NCBI RefSeq assembly: GCF_023284005.1
Contig: NZ_JAKIKS010000005.1
Coordinates: 20,807-84,806 of the forward strand
Direction of reading: 5' to 3'
Origin: Shewanella surugensis
Lineage (GTDB): Bacteria; Pseudomonadota; Gammaproteobacteria; Enterobacterales; Shewanellaceae
Length of the DNA: 64,000 bases
Each line of letters starts with the position of its first letter. Position 1 is the first letter of the stretch. The translations under genes and the position numbers were made by a program. Positions 30,568-39,006 of the stretch are shown in pieces. The notes beneath the pieces were generated by a model. It saw nothing but the letters and a program-made list of their open reading frames with translations, was not told the DNA's origin and made no database searches.

Positions 30568-31621
30568 GGCGTTCACCTGCGACTTTAGCGGCATTTTTCA
30601 GCTGCTGTTGCACACGTTCACGCTCTTTTTGTAGTTCAATGCACAGCTCTTCTTCGGTGGGAAGGTGGGTGATATATTGAGAAGCAAAAAGTTGCTTACT
30701 CTCATTCAGCACCGAGTATTTCACTACAGTATTATTAGTTTCTGAGCACAAAATCAAACCTATGGTGGGGTTATCCGTCGTTTGGCGTTTGTGTTGTTCA
30801 TACATGCGTACATACATGTCCATTTGCCCTACATCTTGATGACTTAACTTATTCAGTTTTAAATCTATCAGTACAAAACATTTAAGGTGGTAATTGTAAA
30901 ATACCAAGTCAATAAAATAATCCCCATCGTCAGTGATTATGCGTTGCTGGCGATCCACAAACGCAAACCCTTTACCGAGTTCCAATAAAAATTTTTGCAG
31001 ATTATTGATAATACCCTGCTCTAAGTCAGACTCTTGATAATGGCCACTGTCTAAGTTCAAAAAATCAAGTATGTAAGGATCGCGTAGATAATCTTCAGCC
31101 GTTTCTGCTAAAGGCGCTGTTTTTTCAGTGGCCTCTTGCTCAACAGGTATTTTATCTCGACTCGACAATAAACGTTCGTAATAAAGCGTCCCAATTTGAC
31201 GTTCAAGTGCACGTACGCTCCAGTTTTGCTGTGCAGATTCTTGCATATACCACAGTCGGGCTTGCTCACTTTCGATACTGAGTAATTTGTTATAATGCGA
31301 CCAACTCAATTTGGTAGACAGTGTCTGCCGATTTGGAAACGCAACAAAAAACGCCCTCATATTACGTAAATTTCTGACTGAAAACCCTTTCCCAAGCACT
31401 TTAGTCAGTTTTTCAGATAACTGTGTTAGCTGTGCTTTACCGTATTGCGCACGCACCTTACCTTGTTGTTCATCCTCAATAATTAAGCGCCCAATTTGCC
31501 AATAGGCTGTCACCATTGCATGATTAACGCTTTGTTTAACCTGAGTACGCGCTTGCTCTATCACCCGCTTAATGTCAGTAAATATGGCTTGGGTGTTTAT
31601 CTCTTGCCCTCTACTCCCCAT
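30560..31621 (-). CDS. YhcG-like PDDEXK nuclease-domain protein (DUF1016)
   Basis: A 353-residue protein, start chosen at the ATG at 31621, which overlaps the hsdM stop and has TGGAGG nine bases upstream. The N-terminal DUF1016_N helical domain (about 10-155: VNHAMVTAYWQIGRLIIEDEQQG, GFSVRNLRNMRAFFVAFPN, NWSVRALERQIGTLYYERLL) is followed by a PD-(D/E)xK nuclease fold. That fold shows DYFIDLVFYNYHLKCFVLIDLKLNKLSHQDVGQMDMYVRMY, with the Asp, Asp-x-Lys acidic/basic core in place. Proteins of this family often sit in type I restriction operons. It is likely an accessory nuclease; the biochemical role is not established here. A broken relative lies downstream at 26019-26816. Confidence 0.88.
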   Translation of the reverse strand: MGSRGQEINTQAIFTDIKRVIEQARTQVKQSVNHAMVTAYWQIGRLIIEDEQQGKVRAQYGKAQLTQLSEKLTKVLGKGFSVRNLRNMRAFFVAFPNRQTLSTKLSWSHYNKLLSIESEQARLWYMQESAQQNWSVRALERQIGTLYYERLLSSRDKIPVEQEATEKTAPLAETAEDYLRDPYILDFLNLDSGHYQESDLEQGIINNLQKFLLELGKGFAFVDRQQRIITDDGDYFIDLVFYNYHLKCFVLIDLKLNKLSHQDVGQMDMYVRMYEQHKRQTTDNPTIGLILCSETNNTVVKYSVLNESKQLFASQYITHLPTEEELCIELQKERERVQQQLKNAAKVAGERHE

Positions 31622-33314
31622 AGCCCAGTGCCTCCAAGTTTTTTCGGATGGCATTATCGAGTGCTTCTGCTTGGCTCATCTGGCTATATAAGGTTTGGCT
31701 AAGCTCCTGCATTTTCACTTCAAACGGAATGCCGTCATCAGCAATTTCGGCGGCGCCCACGTAACGGCCGGGGGTGAGCACATAATCGTTGGCCTTGATG
31801 TCTGCAATAGTGGCGGATTTACAATAACCTGCTTTATCTTCATAGCTCTGCTGTTTATATGCGCTTTCTGGCTGCTGCTCCGTTGCTAGATCTTCGCCGC
31901 GCCATGTGTGATAGGTTTGGGTGATCGCCTGAATGTCAGCATCGGTCAATTCTTTTAGAGTGCGATTGACCATAGAGCCCATCTCGCGGGCATCGATAAA
32001 CAGGGTTTCACCTTGGCGATCGCGGCGTTTGAGCATGCCGCTCTCGTTATTGCCGCGCTTATCTTTAGCGATAAACCATAAGCACACCGGAATTTGGGTG
32101 GTGTAAAACAGCTGCCCCGGCAATGCGATCATGCAATCGACCAAGTCATTTTCGATAATGCGCTGGCGAATATCGCCTTCACCACTGGTGTTTGACGACA
32201 TAGAGCCGTTGGCCAGTACAAAACCTGCGGTGCCGTGTTCACTGAGTTTTGAGATCATGTGCATGATCCACGCGTAGTTGGCATTACCCGTTGGCGGATC
32301 ATCGACTAATTCGTTGTCGCTGCGCCACTGTTTTTGGTTAAACGGCGGATTGGCCATGATGTAATCAGCTTTCAAGTCGGGGGGCTGATCTTTAAAGAAA
32401 CTGTCCCCTGCCACATCACCCAAGTTACCGGAAATGCCGCGCACCGCCAGATTCATCTTCGCCAGCTTATAGGAGGTATTGGTATATTCTTGGCCGTAAA
32501 TCGACACGTTTTTTTGGTTGCCGTTATGGCTGTTGATAAATTTAAGCGACTGCACAAACATACCACCCGAGCCACAGCAAGGATCGTAAATTTTACCCGA
32601 AAACGGTTCAATCATATCGGCAATCAGAGTCACGATAGACTTGGGGGTATAGAACTCTCCGCCGCCTTTGCCTTCGGTGGCAGCAAATTTACCCAAAAAA
32701 TACTCATACACCCGGCCGACGATATCTTCTTCGCTCTTGGCGCGCTCTGTGCTGTTGGGACTTTCTCCACTGTTGGGACTTTCCGCGCTGTGGGCACTTT
32801 TTTCGCTGTGGGCACTTTCATTAGCGTTAGCAGCTGTTGTCGGTAACGTATCGATATTATTGATGGTATCAATGAGGGCAGACAGCTTGCTAACATCTAA
32901 GCCTAAGCGGGAAAAGTAATTATCAGGTAGTGCACCTGCGAGGGCTTTGTTGTTCTTCTCCACGCTGTGCAGGGCGCTGTCAATTTTAACCGCGATGTCG
33001 TTTTGTTTAGCGTTAATTTGAATAAATGACCAACGCGCCTCTTCGGGCAAGTAAAACACGTTTTCCATGGTGTAAAAGTCCACCATGTCGAGGTATTCTG
33101 CGCCGTATTCTTTTTCAATCGCAGCTTTACGCACTTCAAATTTATCGCTGATAAATTTAAGGAAGATAAGGCTCAATACAATGTGTTTGTATTCTGATGA
33201 CTCGACGCTACCACGCAGCTTGTTGGCGCTGTCCCATAAGGCTTCTTCAAAGCCGACGGCGGCCTTTTTTGCTAGTGTTTTTGTCCTTGCTGGTTTTGTT
33301 GCTGGCGTTGCCAT
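31611..33314 (-). CDS. hsdM: Type I restriction methyltransferase subunit HsdM
   Basis: A 567-residue N6-adenine methyltransferase. I start it at ATG 33314 behind a TGAGGG site; an in-frame ATG at 33347 is less likely. The N-terminal helical domain (about 20-160) is followed by GGGEFYTPKSIV, SAM motif DPCCGSGG at 244-251 and catalytic motif NPPF at 322-325. HsdM modifies the host copy of the target with HsdS and forms the restriction complex with HsdR. An insert at about 165-194 consists of five six-residue units (NESAHS, EKSAHS, AESPNS, GESPNS, TERAKS), directly before the conserved V-G-R-V-Y-E-Y-F. This is not usual for HsdM and matches the repeat in HsdS. Confidence 0.93.
   Translation of the reverse strand: MATPATKPARTKTLAKKAAVGFEEALWDSANKLRGSVESSEYKHIVLSLIFLKFISDKFEVRKAAIEKEYGAEYLDMVDFYTMENVFYLPEEARWSFIQINAKQNDIAVKIDSALHSVEKNNKALAGALPDNYFSRLGLDVSKLSALIDTINNIDTLPTTAANANESAHSEKSAHSAESPNSGESPNSTERAKSEEDIVGRVYEYFLGKFAATEGKGGGEFYTPKSIVTLIADMIEPFSGKIYDPCCGSGGMFVQSLKFINSHNGNQKNVSIYGQEYTNTSYKLAKMNLAVRGISGNLGDVAGDSFFKDQPPDLKADYIMANPPFNQKQWRSDNELVDDPPTGNANYAWIMHMISKLSEHGTAGFVLANGSMSSNTSGEGDIRQRIIENDLVDCMIALPGQLFYTTQIPVCLWFIAKDKRGNNESGMLKRRDRQGETLFIDAREMGSMVNRTLKELTDADIQAITQTYHTWRGEDLATEQQPESAYKQQSYEDKAGYCKSATIADIKANDYVLTPGRYVGAAEIADDGIPFEVKMQELSQTLYSQMSQAEALDNAIRKNLEALGYGE
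32731..32822. repeat. 18-bp tandem repeat array inside hsdM
   Basis: Five 18-base units related to GCTGTGGGCACTTTC lie between the N-terminal domain and the methyltransferase domain of HsdM. They are in frame and share unit length and consensus with the array in hsdS. Confidence 0.86.
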
Positions 33315-33454
33315 AAAGCCCTCATGATCCGCTTGATATTGATCCAAATAATGAACCGCATATCATACAGTAAATAACGATAAAGATGAGAGAAAAATTA
33401 AAGCCTTAGTTAACAATTTGAGCACCCAAACTGAAGCAAGTGTGCCATAAGCGC

Positions 33455-34663
33455 TTATCTGACTTTAGCTTGAAAGCGTTCAAACTCATTCAAAGCCTCA
33501 AAGGCACTAAATACTGTCCAGCCGTGGCGTTGTAATCTTGCCGTGTTTTCGCTCTTGATGAGCACGGCGACGTTACGCTTCTGCCAACAGAGATCGATCG
33601 CAATCCAGTTATTATTATCCCAGTTATTATCTCGGTTGCCGTTATCCTTACCGGGTTTGGGTTTGGGTTTGGGTTTAGGTTTAGGATTGACATCAGCATT
33701 AATTACCACCCCCAGCTCCCCTTGCGGCAGACCCATGGTTTGGCATTTTTGCAATAAGCCATCAAGCGCAGTATCGGCGCAGTCACGTAACTGCTGATAA
33801 TCAAACACATCAAATTTGTGCTGCTCACGCCTAAGGCGATTAATGATAAGCACATCTTCATTGCTAACTCGCATATGGCTGTGATGAGGTTGTTTCTTGT
33901 GACAATCAATACACAGCGCCCTTAAATTGCTGCGGCCATTGTCCGCCTTATTGCCATTAACATGATGCGCGTGCAACAGCTTAGTATATTGAGTTAAATT
34001 CACGTCACATTGCTCACAGGTGTAATCTAATTCACTTCTTAACTGAGTGGAGATGGAATCCCAATCGGCGGTATAATTACCCTTTTTTTTATTACTGGGC
34101 AAGCTGTTAAAATGCGCACTGTAAGTACTGAACAATTGCTCAAATGAAAAAGCATTAACAACTTGATTTTTCACCCTATGCCCTTGACTCGAATAGCCCT
34201 GATAATTGAGCAGCGTTAAGCAATTTTTACACACGCCTAAATCTGCTTCACCTTTTATATCTTGCTTTAATTTGAAATTACGGCCAAAAACAGGGAAGAA
34301 ACCATCAACACGGTTAATCACTTTATAGCGATCAAAACGGCCCGTTTCTCTCATTAGCTCTAATGTTGAACATTCGGCCACATGGATCCTACACCCCTGT
34401 TTGCCATCTTCTAATATAAACTGAATTTCATCACCTTGATCAGGAATATACAGCATCACCTGATCGCCATGGTAACTTAAGACCCCATGGGAACCATCGA
34501 TCTCATCGAGTTGAATATCTTTACCTAAAATCACACCTATTGTTAAGTGACTAGCGATACTTTCTAATTCATTGACATGACGCGTCACTGAAAAAGACGC
34601 GGCCACTTTACCGAGTGGCGCAATCGCCTGATGCAGTGCGCTAAAGTCGACATTGAGCTTCAT
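33455..34663 (-). CDS. zorE: Zorya type II nuclease ZorE (HNH)
   Basis: A 402-residue protein whose centre is an HNH nuclease: zinc cysteines Cys145-x-x-Cys148 upstream and Cys216-x-x-Cys219 in YTCEQCDVN, HAHH at 231-234, Asn246, and CIDCH at 251-255. The N-terminal 140 residues are a separate domain without known motif. A low-complexity K-P repeat and Asn/Asp-rich linker (about 325-355) leads to a C-terminal domain with IAIDLCWQKRNVAVLIKSENTARLQRHGW. Its position directly after a MotA-like and a MotB-like gene, with TAATG overlaps, is the type II Zorya layout (ZorA, ZorB, ZorE). In that system the proton-driven ZorAB complex senses phage entry and ZorE damages DNA. Confidence 0.85.
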   Translation of the reverse strand: MKLNVDFSALHQAIAPLGKVAASFSVTRHVNELESIASHLTIGVILGKDIQLDEIDGSHGVLSYHGDQVMLYIPDQGDEIQFILEDGKQGCRIHVAECSTLELMRETGRFDRYKVINRVDGFFPVFGRNFKLKQDIKGEADLGVCKNCLTLLNYQGYSSQGHRVKNQVVNAFSFEQLFSTYSAHFNSLPSNKKKGNYTADWDSISTQLRSELDYTCEQCDVNLTQYTKLLHAHHVNGNKADNGRSNLRALCIDCHKKQPHHSHMRVSNEDVLIINRLRREQHKFDVFDYQQLRDCADTALDGLLQKCQTMGLPQGELGVVINADVNPKPKPKPKPKPGKDNGNRDNNWDNNNWIAIDLCWQKRNVAVLIKSENTARLQRHGWTVFSAFEALNEFERFQAKVR

Positions 34664-35361
34664 TATTGCGCCTCTAAGATCCGTTTAATTTGAATGTCGG
34701 CATTGGTGATCGCCCTAAATGACACTCGTCTTGACATAGCCGCGTCCTCAGCGCCGTCTTGCATGATTAAGCGGGAGGAAGAAAAGCCCACGGCGGCAAT
34801 GGTCGCCTTTATCCAATCCGATTCATTCGGCATTAACCCGTAACCATATTCTAAAACGGCGCAGGTTCGGCCTTGTGACAGTCGCATATTATAAAAATAG
34901 GCTTGGGCCTGTGTTGAGCCCCGCAATCCTGCACTGGAAGTATGACCTTCGATTCTGATTTCATCTAATGAATCACGATATGGCGTTAATACATGGATAT
35001 ATCTCGGGAAGAAGTCATCTAAAATTTGCTTATAAGTTGCGCTTAATGTGGTTTCATTATTGGCAAATAACACATCGGGTGACTGAAAGTTAAATGCTAA
35101 GGTTTCTTTATCGATCCTTGCACCCCATCGGATCAGATCATGTTGAAATTCTTGCTCTAACGCTTCAAAAATCGCCACTTGATTTTGTTGGTACGCAACT
35201 GTCATCTCTTTGATTTTATTGTTTTCTTTTTGAGTGTTGAGCATAAAAACGATGGCAATAAATAAAAACACCATCATCAGCCCCGCCATTAAATCAGACA
35301 CTGTCAGCCAATGCTCGCCACTGTCTTGCATGTTGTCGCTTGAGCCAAAGAGTGTATTCAT
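34663..35361 (-). CDS. zorB: Zorya membrane-motor subunit ZorB (MotB/OmpA-like)
   Basis: A 232-residue protein with one N-terminal transmembrane helix containing a buried acidic residue (VSDLMAGLMMVFLFIAIVFML, Asp23), the proton-carrying aspartate of MotB-type motors. The C-terminal periplasmic domain is OmpA-like: IRIEGHTSSAGLRG and the N-M-R-L-S-Q-G-R-T-C-A-V-L helix, with MSRRVSFRAI near the end, contact peptidoglycan. It overlaps both neighbours by one base (TAATG), so the three zor genes form a coupled unit. Confidence 0.9.
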   Translation of the reverse strand: MNTLFGSSDNMQDSGEHWLTVSDLMAGLMMVFLFIAIVFMLNTQKENNKIKEMTVAYQQNQVAIFEALEQEFQHDLIRWGARIDKETLAFNFQSPDVLFANNETTLSATYKQILDDFFPRYIHVLTPYRDSLDEIRIEGHTSSAGLRGSTQAQAYFYNMRLSQGRTCAVLEYGYGLMPNESDWIKATIAAVGFSSSRLIMQDGAEDAAMSRRVSFRAITNADIQIKRILEAQ

Positions 35362-37127
35362 TAAGCAACCTGCTGATTAATGACTTCATTCATGGCTTCA
35401 GTCAGTCGAGTGTAGTCTTGAACAAAACGACCACTCACTTGCGCTAACGCAAGCCCCATCTCATTCATAACGCGATTAATTTCTTGCTGCATTGCCGTAT
35501 CGATCAGCTTCAATTGAGAATCAACCGCTTCACCCGTTAAGCCGACTTGCTGCTTAATTTGTTCCTCCATGGCATTAAAAGTGCGTTTTGCTTGGTCAAT
35601 CTGTTGAGTCGCCGCCTCATCAATCACCTCATTCAGCCTTTGTTGTAATTTATCAGCTGACTTCACCACGCTATCGCGTACATGCTCAGTGTCTGCGACT
35701 AAATTCTGATTCGCCTGCTTCATGGTTGATGTCATCTCTTTTGCATCGACCACTAACGTTTCTATCATGTTACGCATCGTGCTGTTTATTTCGCTTACCG
35801 CATCGTGTAAATGCTGCTTGATGACGTCTGTTTGAGATTGAAGGTGATCTGAGCTCGTTTGTAAGCTTTGATTGGTGCGTGCTGTATTGTCGGTAAACGC
35901 ATTGGCAGCCGTATCAATGTTGTTGCTGATCTGTGTTGAGCTTTCAATTAAACGCTCATCGATGCGGGTGATCCCTTTCTCTGTTTCATTGGCAAATTTA
36001 TCCAGCAGCTCATTGGATATTTCGGCATGTGTCTTAATGTAATCATCTGAATCTGAAAGGAGTAATTTATAATGATCGCTTGCGGTACTCACTGCCGAAG
36101 CAATATCACTGATCACCCCTTCAACGTGTTGTTGGATCTGTGGAATAGCTGCCACCGCTTTATCACGCATCTGTTTAAATACATCGAGATGACGTTCAAG
36201 TTCTTTGAGCTGATGCTGATTCACTTCCATGACACTTTTAAGCTTGTCCATATATTCAGGGATGGCGCGACTGTGCTCACTAATATGCGCAATTGACAGC
36301 TCAGTGGCATGAATAGACTGCACACCTTGTTCATATTGCAATTGCATCTGCTCTAATTGATTTTTATAGTTTTCTTGCCAATCGACTAATTTATGCACCG
36401 CCTCATTAAGTTGTTTAAAATTATCACCAAACTGCTCCGTTAAATTATGATTGAAATCATTGATAACCTGCTTCAACGCTTCGATAACTTGCTCTGTAGC
36501 TGATTTAGATAAGGTATCGGCGAAATCTTGCAACTTAAGCCAAAGTTTTTCAGAAAATCCTTCAAAAACAGCTTGCTGATTAACAGCTTGTTCTTGGGTA
36601 TTTTTTAGTGAAAATTTTGCATTATCATTAATATCACCCCGAAGGATTTTTAATTGACCAAATAAAGTAGACTCTTCATTCCCCACCAGTGCATCTTTTA
36701 ATTGTTTAATTTCTGATACTTGAGCTTGCATCGCATCAAGGATCGCTTCTGGCGTTGCCTGTGATACGCTCACTTTGGCTTTTTTAGGTTGTAAAAAAGA
36801 AAACGTTGATAAGACTTTAAACACTAACGATGAAAAAATACCCGCCAAACTGGTAATAAACGCGGTTTTAAGGCCATCGAGTAAAGGAGGGATACTGGCT
36901 TCAATATCCAACTGATTAAAGGCTAATAACCCCAATACAATACCAAAAAAAGTACCAAAAATACCCATTGTGGTCAGCAGCGTAGGCACGTATTAAACAA
37001 AGGCGCTATGCTTATTTTTATGCGTAAACCAGAGGCCTAAGATAAAAATGATCATCATCATGATCAACATAAGACCATTGACTGAATTTGGTTCAATACC
37101 CCGTAATCCGTTTTCTATCGTTTCCAT
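35361..37127 (-). pseudogene. zorA: Zorya motor subunit ZorA, interrupted by an in-frame stop
   Basis: A MotA/TolQ/ExbB-like protein with a long cytoplasmic tail. The natural start is the ATG at 37127, giving METIENGLRGIEP and the first transmembrane helix (LMLIMMMIIFILGLWF). Codon 45 is TAA at 36993-36995, exactly where the frame continues Y-V-P-T-L-L-T-T-M-G-I-F-G-T-F-F-G-I; the homologous residue would plausibly be Gln (CAA). The rest has the MotA-type helices (PTLLTTMGIFGTFFGIVLGL; LKTAFITSLAGIFSSLVFKVL). A coiled-coil tail of about 430 residues follows, as expected for ZorA. A GTG two codons after the stop could restart translation but would lose the first helix. Apart from this stop the gene is complete. 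Confidence 0.85.
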
Positions 37128-37707
37128 ATTGAATGTTACCCTCTTCCATTAAACGAACTATTATTCCTGAGATCTAAGAGTGGCATCATTGATCGTGATT
37201 TTAATACGAAAACAGACCCTTTTAATTCATATTTCGTAATAAGAGAGAAACAGACAACGACACAGACTATCACTTCGCGAAACAATAGAGTGACGGTGTT
37301 TTCTTTGTAAAACAATCTAACGTATTTTATTGAGCACCAAACCTTCATTAAGGTAAAGATAATAAACAATACCAATCAGTTAATGCTATCAATAAACTTT
37401 CATCTAAGCATCAGCCATTTATACTAAAACCTTTCATATCATCACTTTTACTCACCACACTCACCTTCTCCTTTAGCCCTTCCAATGGCAACACCCACAC
37501 AAAACTCAGTGTTACCAACAAGCCCAATTAGAAGCAACCCGCTATCTTTAAGATCCCCCCATCGAAATTGCTGAAATGCATTCAACAAATCATGTGAAAC
37601 GTATAGGGATATACGGTTAGCTTTCGCGGGATAGGACATCCCATCGGAAGTGTTAATGATTTTTTAGTAAGCATGAAGCCCGTAATTAACTGCATGTAAT
37701 TTCGTCT

Positions 37708-37907
37708 GGGCGTTATGGAGGTCATTAGAGGGAGAAGGCCAATATCATGGCCTCTATGAGCGAGAGACTGGGCCGTTCTTTAGCATCCTTGCTACCACGG
37801 CATTCGTAAATCCGTTTACAGCAGATCGAACTGGCCTTTAGATAGGGATATCGTTAAGGACGAGCAGTCCTCCTTGCCCCGGTGTGGATGGGGATCCACG
37901 ACCTTAG
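37708..37907. repeat. Structured repeat, copy 1 (interrupted)
   Basis: It begins GGGCGTTATGGAGGTCATTAG, is then interrupted by about 110 unrelated bases, and resumes with AGGACGAGCAGTCCT (37857-37871), a five-base-pair hairpin. GTGGATGGGGATCCAC (37884-37899), a six-base-pair hairpin, and CGACCTTAGC follow. Copy 2 has the same blocks without the interruption. A further weakly similar stretch (ATGTATYCRCTTTCATTTGAAA) follows both copies. Confidence 0.75.
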
Positions 37908-38401
37908 CTTCAGCGCAGGTGAAAATAACACTACACTTTACCCACACCAGATAAATCCAATGATAAAATGTATCCACTTTCATTTGAAAACCTCCCTACT
38001 CTGGCTCTTAAACATGGACCTTGTTGCCATATTAAACGCATCAAATATGAACACCAATAAATCGAAGAGATCCACTGCTTTGGCTTTTCAAGATAAGTGT
38101 GAATACAAGAATAACCATCGGAAACAGGGAGGTTTTCGTCTGAGCCTATAGGAACATATCCACGGCGCGTTATTTTTGTATTTACACATAAGCCTGTCGC
38201 AGGCAATAAGTACAGTTAACCAATGTAATCCAAAAACACTAACGGATTACCACATTTACCCATCGGAGTAACTTTAACTTTTCGATAAAAAATAGTGTGA
38301 TTAAGACAGGATGTCGAAATAGCCTTAGTTGAGCCACGGACGGCAAATATGAGGCGGTAACTATTTTTGTTCATCGAAAATTGAAGTGCTTCTACTCCGT
38401 C

Positions 38402-38480
38402 GGGCGTTATGGAGGTTATTAGGAGGATAAGGACGAGCAGTCCTCCTAATCCCAGTGTGGATGGGAATCCACGACCTTAG
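38402..38480. repeat. Structured repeat, copy 2 (compact)
   Basis: GGGCGTTATGGAGGTTATTAG leads into a longer hairpin (TTAGGAGGA / TCCTCCTAA, enclosing AGGACGAGCAGTCCT). GTGGATGGGAATCCAC and CGACCTTAGC follow. The order is the same as in copy 1 about 690 bases to the left. Confidence 0.78.
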
Positions 38481-38594
38481 CCCGCTGCAAGCGATAAATA
38501 CTAATAAGATCATGATTAACAACAGAGTAAACTCAACAAGGTGACACGTGGAGATAGGAATTTCATAGAAAATGTATTCGCTTTCATTTGAAAG

Positions 38595-38622
38595 CAAAAA
38601 AGCGACCTTAAAGGTCGCTTTC
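38595..38622 (-). terminator. Terminator downstream of the tRNA-Ser fragment
   Basis: Stem AAAGCGACCTT / AAGGTCGCTTT with a one-base centre, followed on the minus strand by a T-run. It lies directly after the CCA end of the tRNA fragment, as expected for the original chromosomal tRNA gene. Confidence 0.82.
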
Positions 38623-38630
38623 TCAAAATA

Positions 38631-38668
38631 TGGCGGTGAGGGAGGGATTCGAACCCTCCACGTGGGAA
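38631..38668 (-). other. tRNA-Ser 3'-end fragment, probable attachment site
   Basis: On the minus strand the sequence ends with a complete tRNA 3' half: T-arm GAGGG-TTCGAAT-CCCTC, acceptor strand CCTCACC, discriminator G and CCA. CCTCACCG with a CCA end fits serine tRNAs beginning GGTGAGG. Upstream the sequence turns into unrelated AT-rich DNA, with no D-arm or anticodon arm, so this is not a whole tRNA. A 3' fragment kept next to the native terminator is the usual left-over of integrase-mediated insertion. The element would then extend to the right, with the rebuilt tRNA at its far end. Confidence 0.8.
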
Positions 38669-38699
38669 TGTTAAACCCATAAACAACTGATAACATTAT

Positions 38700-39006
38700 G
38701 TTTATACTTTTTAAAAATTAACAAAAGTGGTCTAAATCGGTCTGTTTTGGCTTTTCACTAGACCAAATTTAGACCATTTTAGTCCTAGAGTTTCCTAAGT
38801 GTTCCAGCAGAACAAATCCTAGGATGTATGAACATAAAGGACTGTACAATGCGTAATTTTACAGCCCAGAAACACACCGTTTAAACGTCAATTCCACTTA
38901 ATGACTTGCTATCATGATGGATTAAGTGATAGAAACACTGCAATACAATACATAGGGGTTAGCATTGTGCCTTTGCTACCCCACTTTTAATAAGTAAAAC
39001 AAACCT
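38700..39006. other. Region between att fragment and recD2
   Basis: About 300 bases without a gene. It contains a stretch with repeated TCTAAATCGG / TAGACCAAATTTAGACC motifs (38729-38780), possibly integrase arm-type sites, and the left copy of the direct repeat that flanks recD2. Confidence 0.45.
38789..38824. repeat. Left imperfect direct repeat flanking recD2
   Basis: AGTTTCCTAAGTGTTCCAGC followed by AGAACAAATCCTAGGA. It matches AGTTTCCTAAATGCTCCGCC followed by AGAACTATCCTGACA at 41247 with a few substitutions and a small gap. Confidence 0.72.

Larger units (their letters stand above)
37128..38594. other. Long gene-poor region between zorA and the tRNA-derived att site
   Basis: Almost 1.5 kb without a supported gene; the short frames here have no ribosome sites or family likeness. 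It contains two copies of a structured repeat (37708-37907 and 38402-38480, listed separately) and, just before the tRNA fragment, a tRNA-type terminator. It looks like old chromosomal junction sequence between the defence island and the prophage-like element. Confidence 0.5.

Noticed and set aside
22607..33314. BREX or DISARM system
   Set aside because: No PglZ, BrxC, BrxL or DrmA-type genes; the methyltransferase and helicase genes are ordinary HsdM and HsdR.
33640..33690. Telomere-like TTTGGG repeat
   Set aside because: It is the coding DNA for the Lys-Pro linker of ZorE; codon repetition explains it.
37700..38480. Integron attC sites (GGGCGTTAT ends)
   Set aside because: The GGGCGTTA motif resembles an attC right end, but the core consensus GTTRRRY and a matching left end are missing, and there is no integron integrase.
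38631..38668. Complete tRNA gene
   Set aside because: Only the T-arm, acceptor 3' strand and CCA are present; no D-arm, anticodon arm or 5' acceptor strand upstream.
38361..38696. A 111-residue protein on the minus strand
   Set aside because: It overlaps the tRNA-Ser fragment, its terminator and the structured repeat, and has no protein family likeness.
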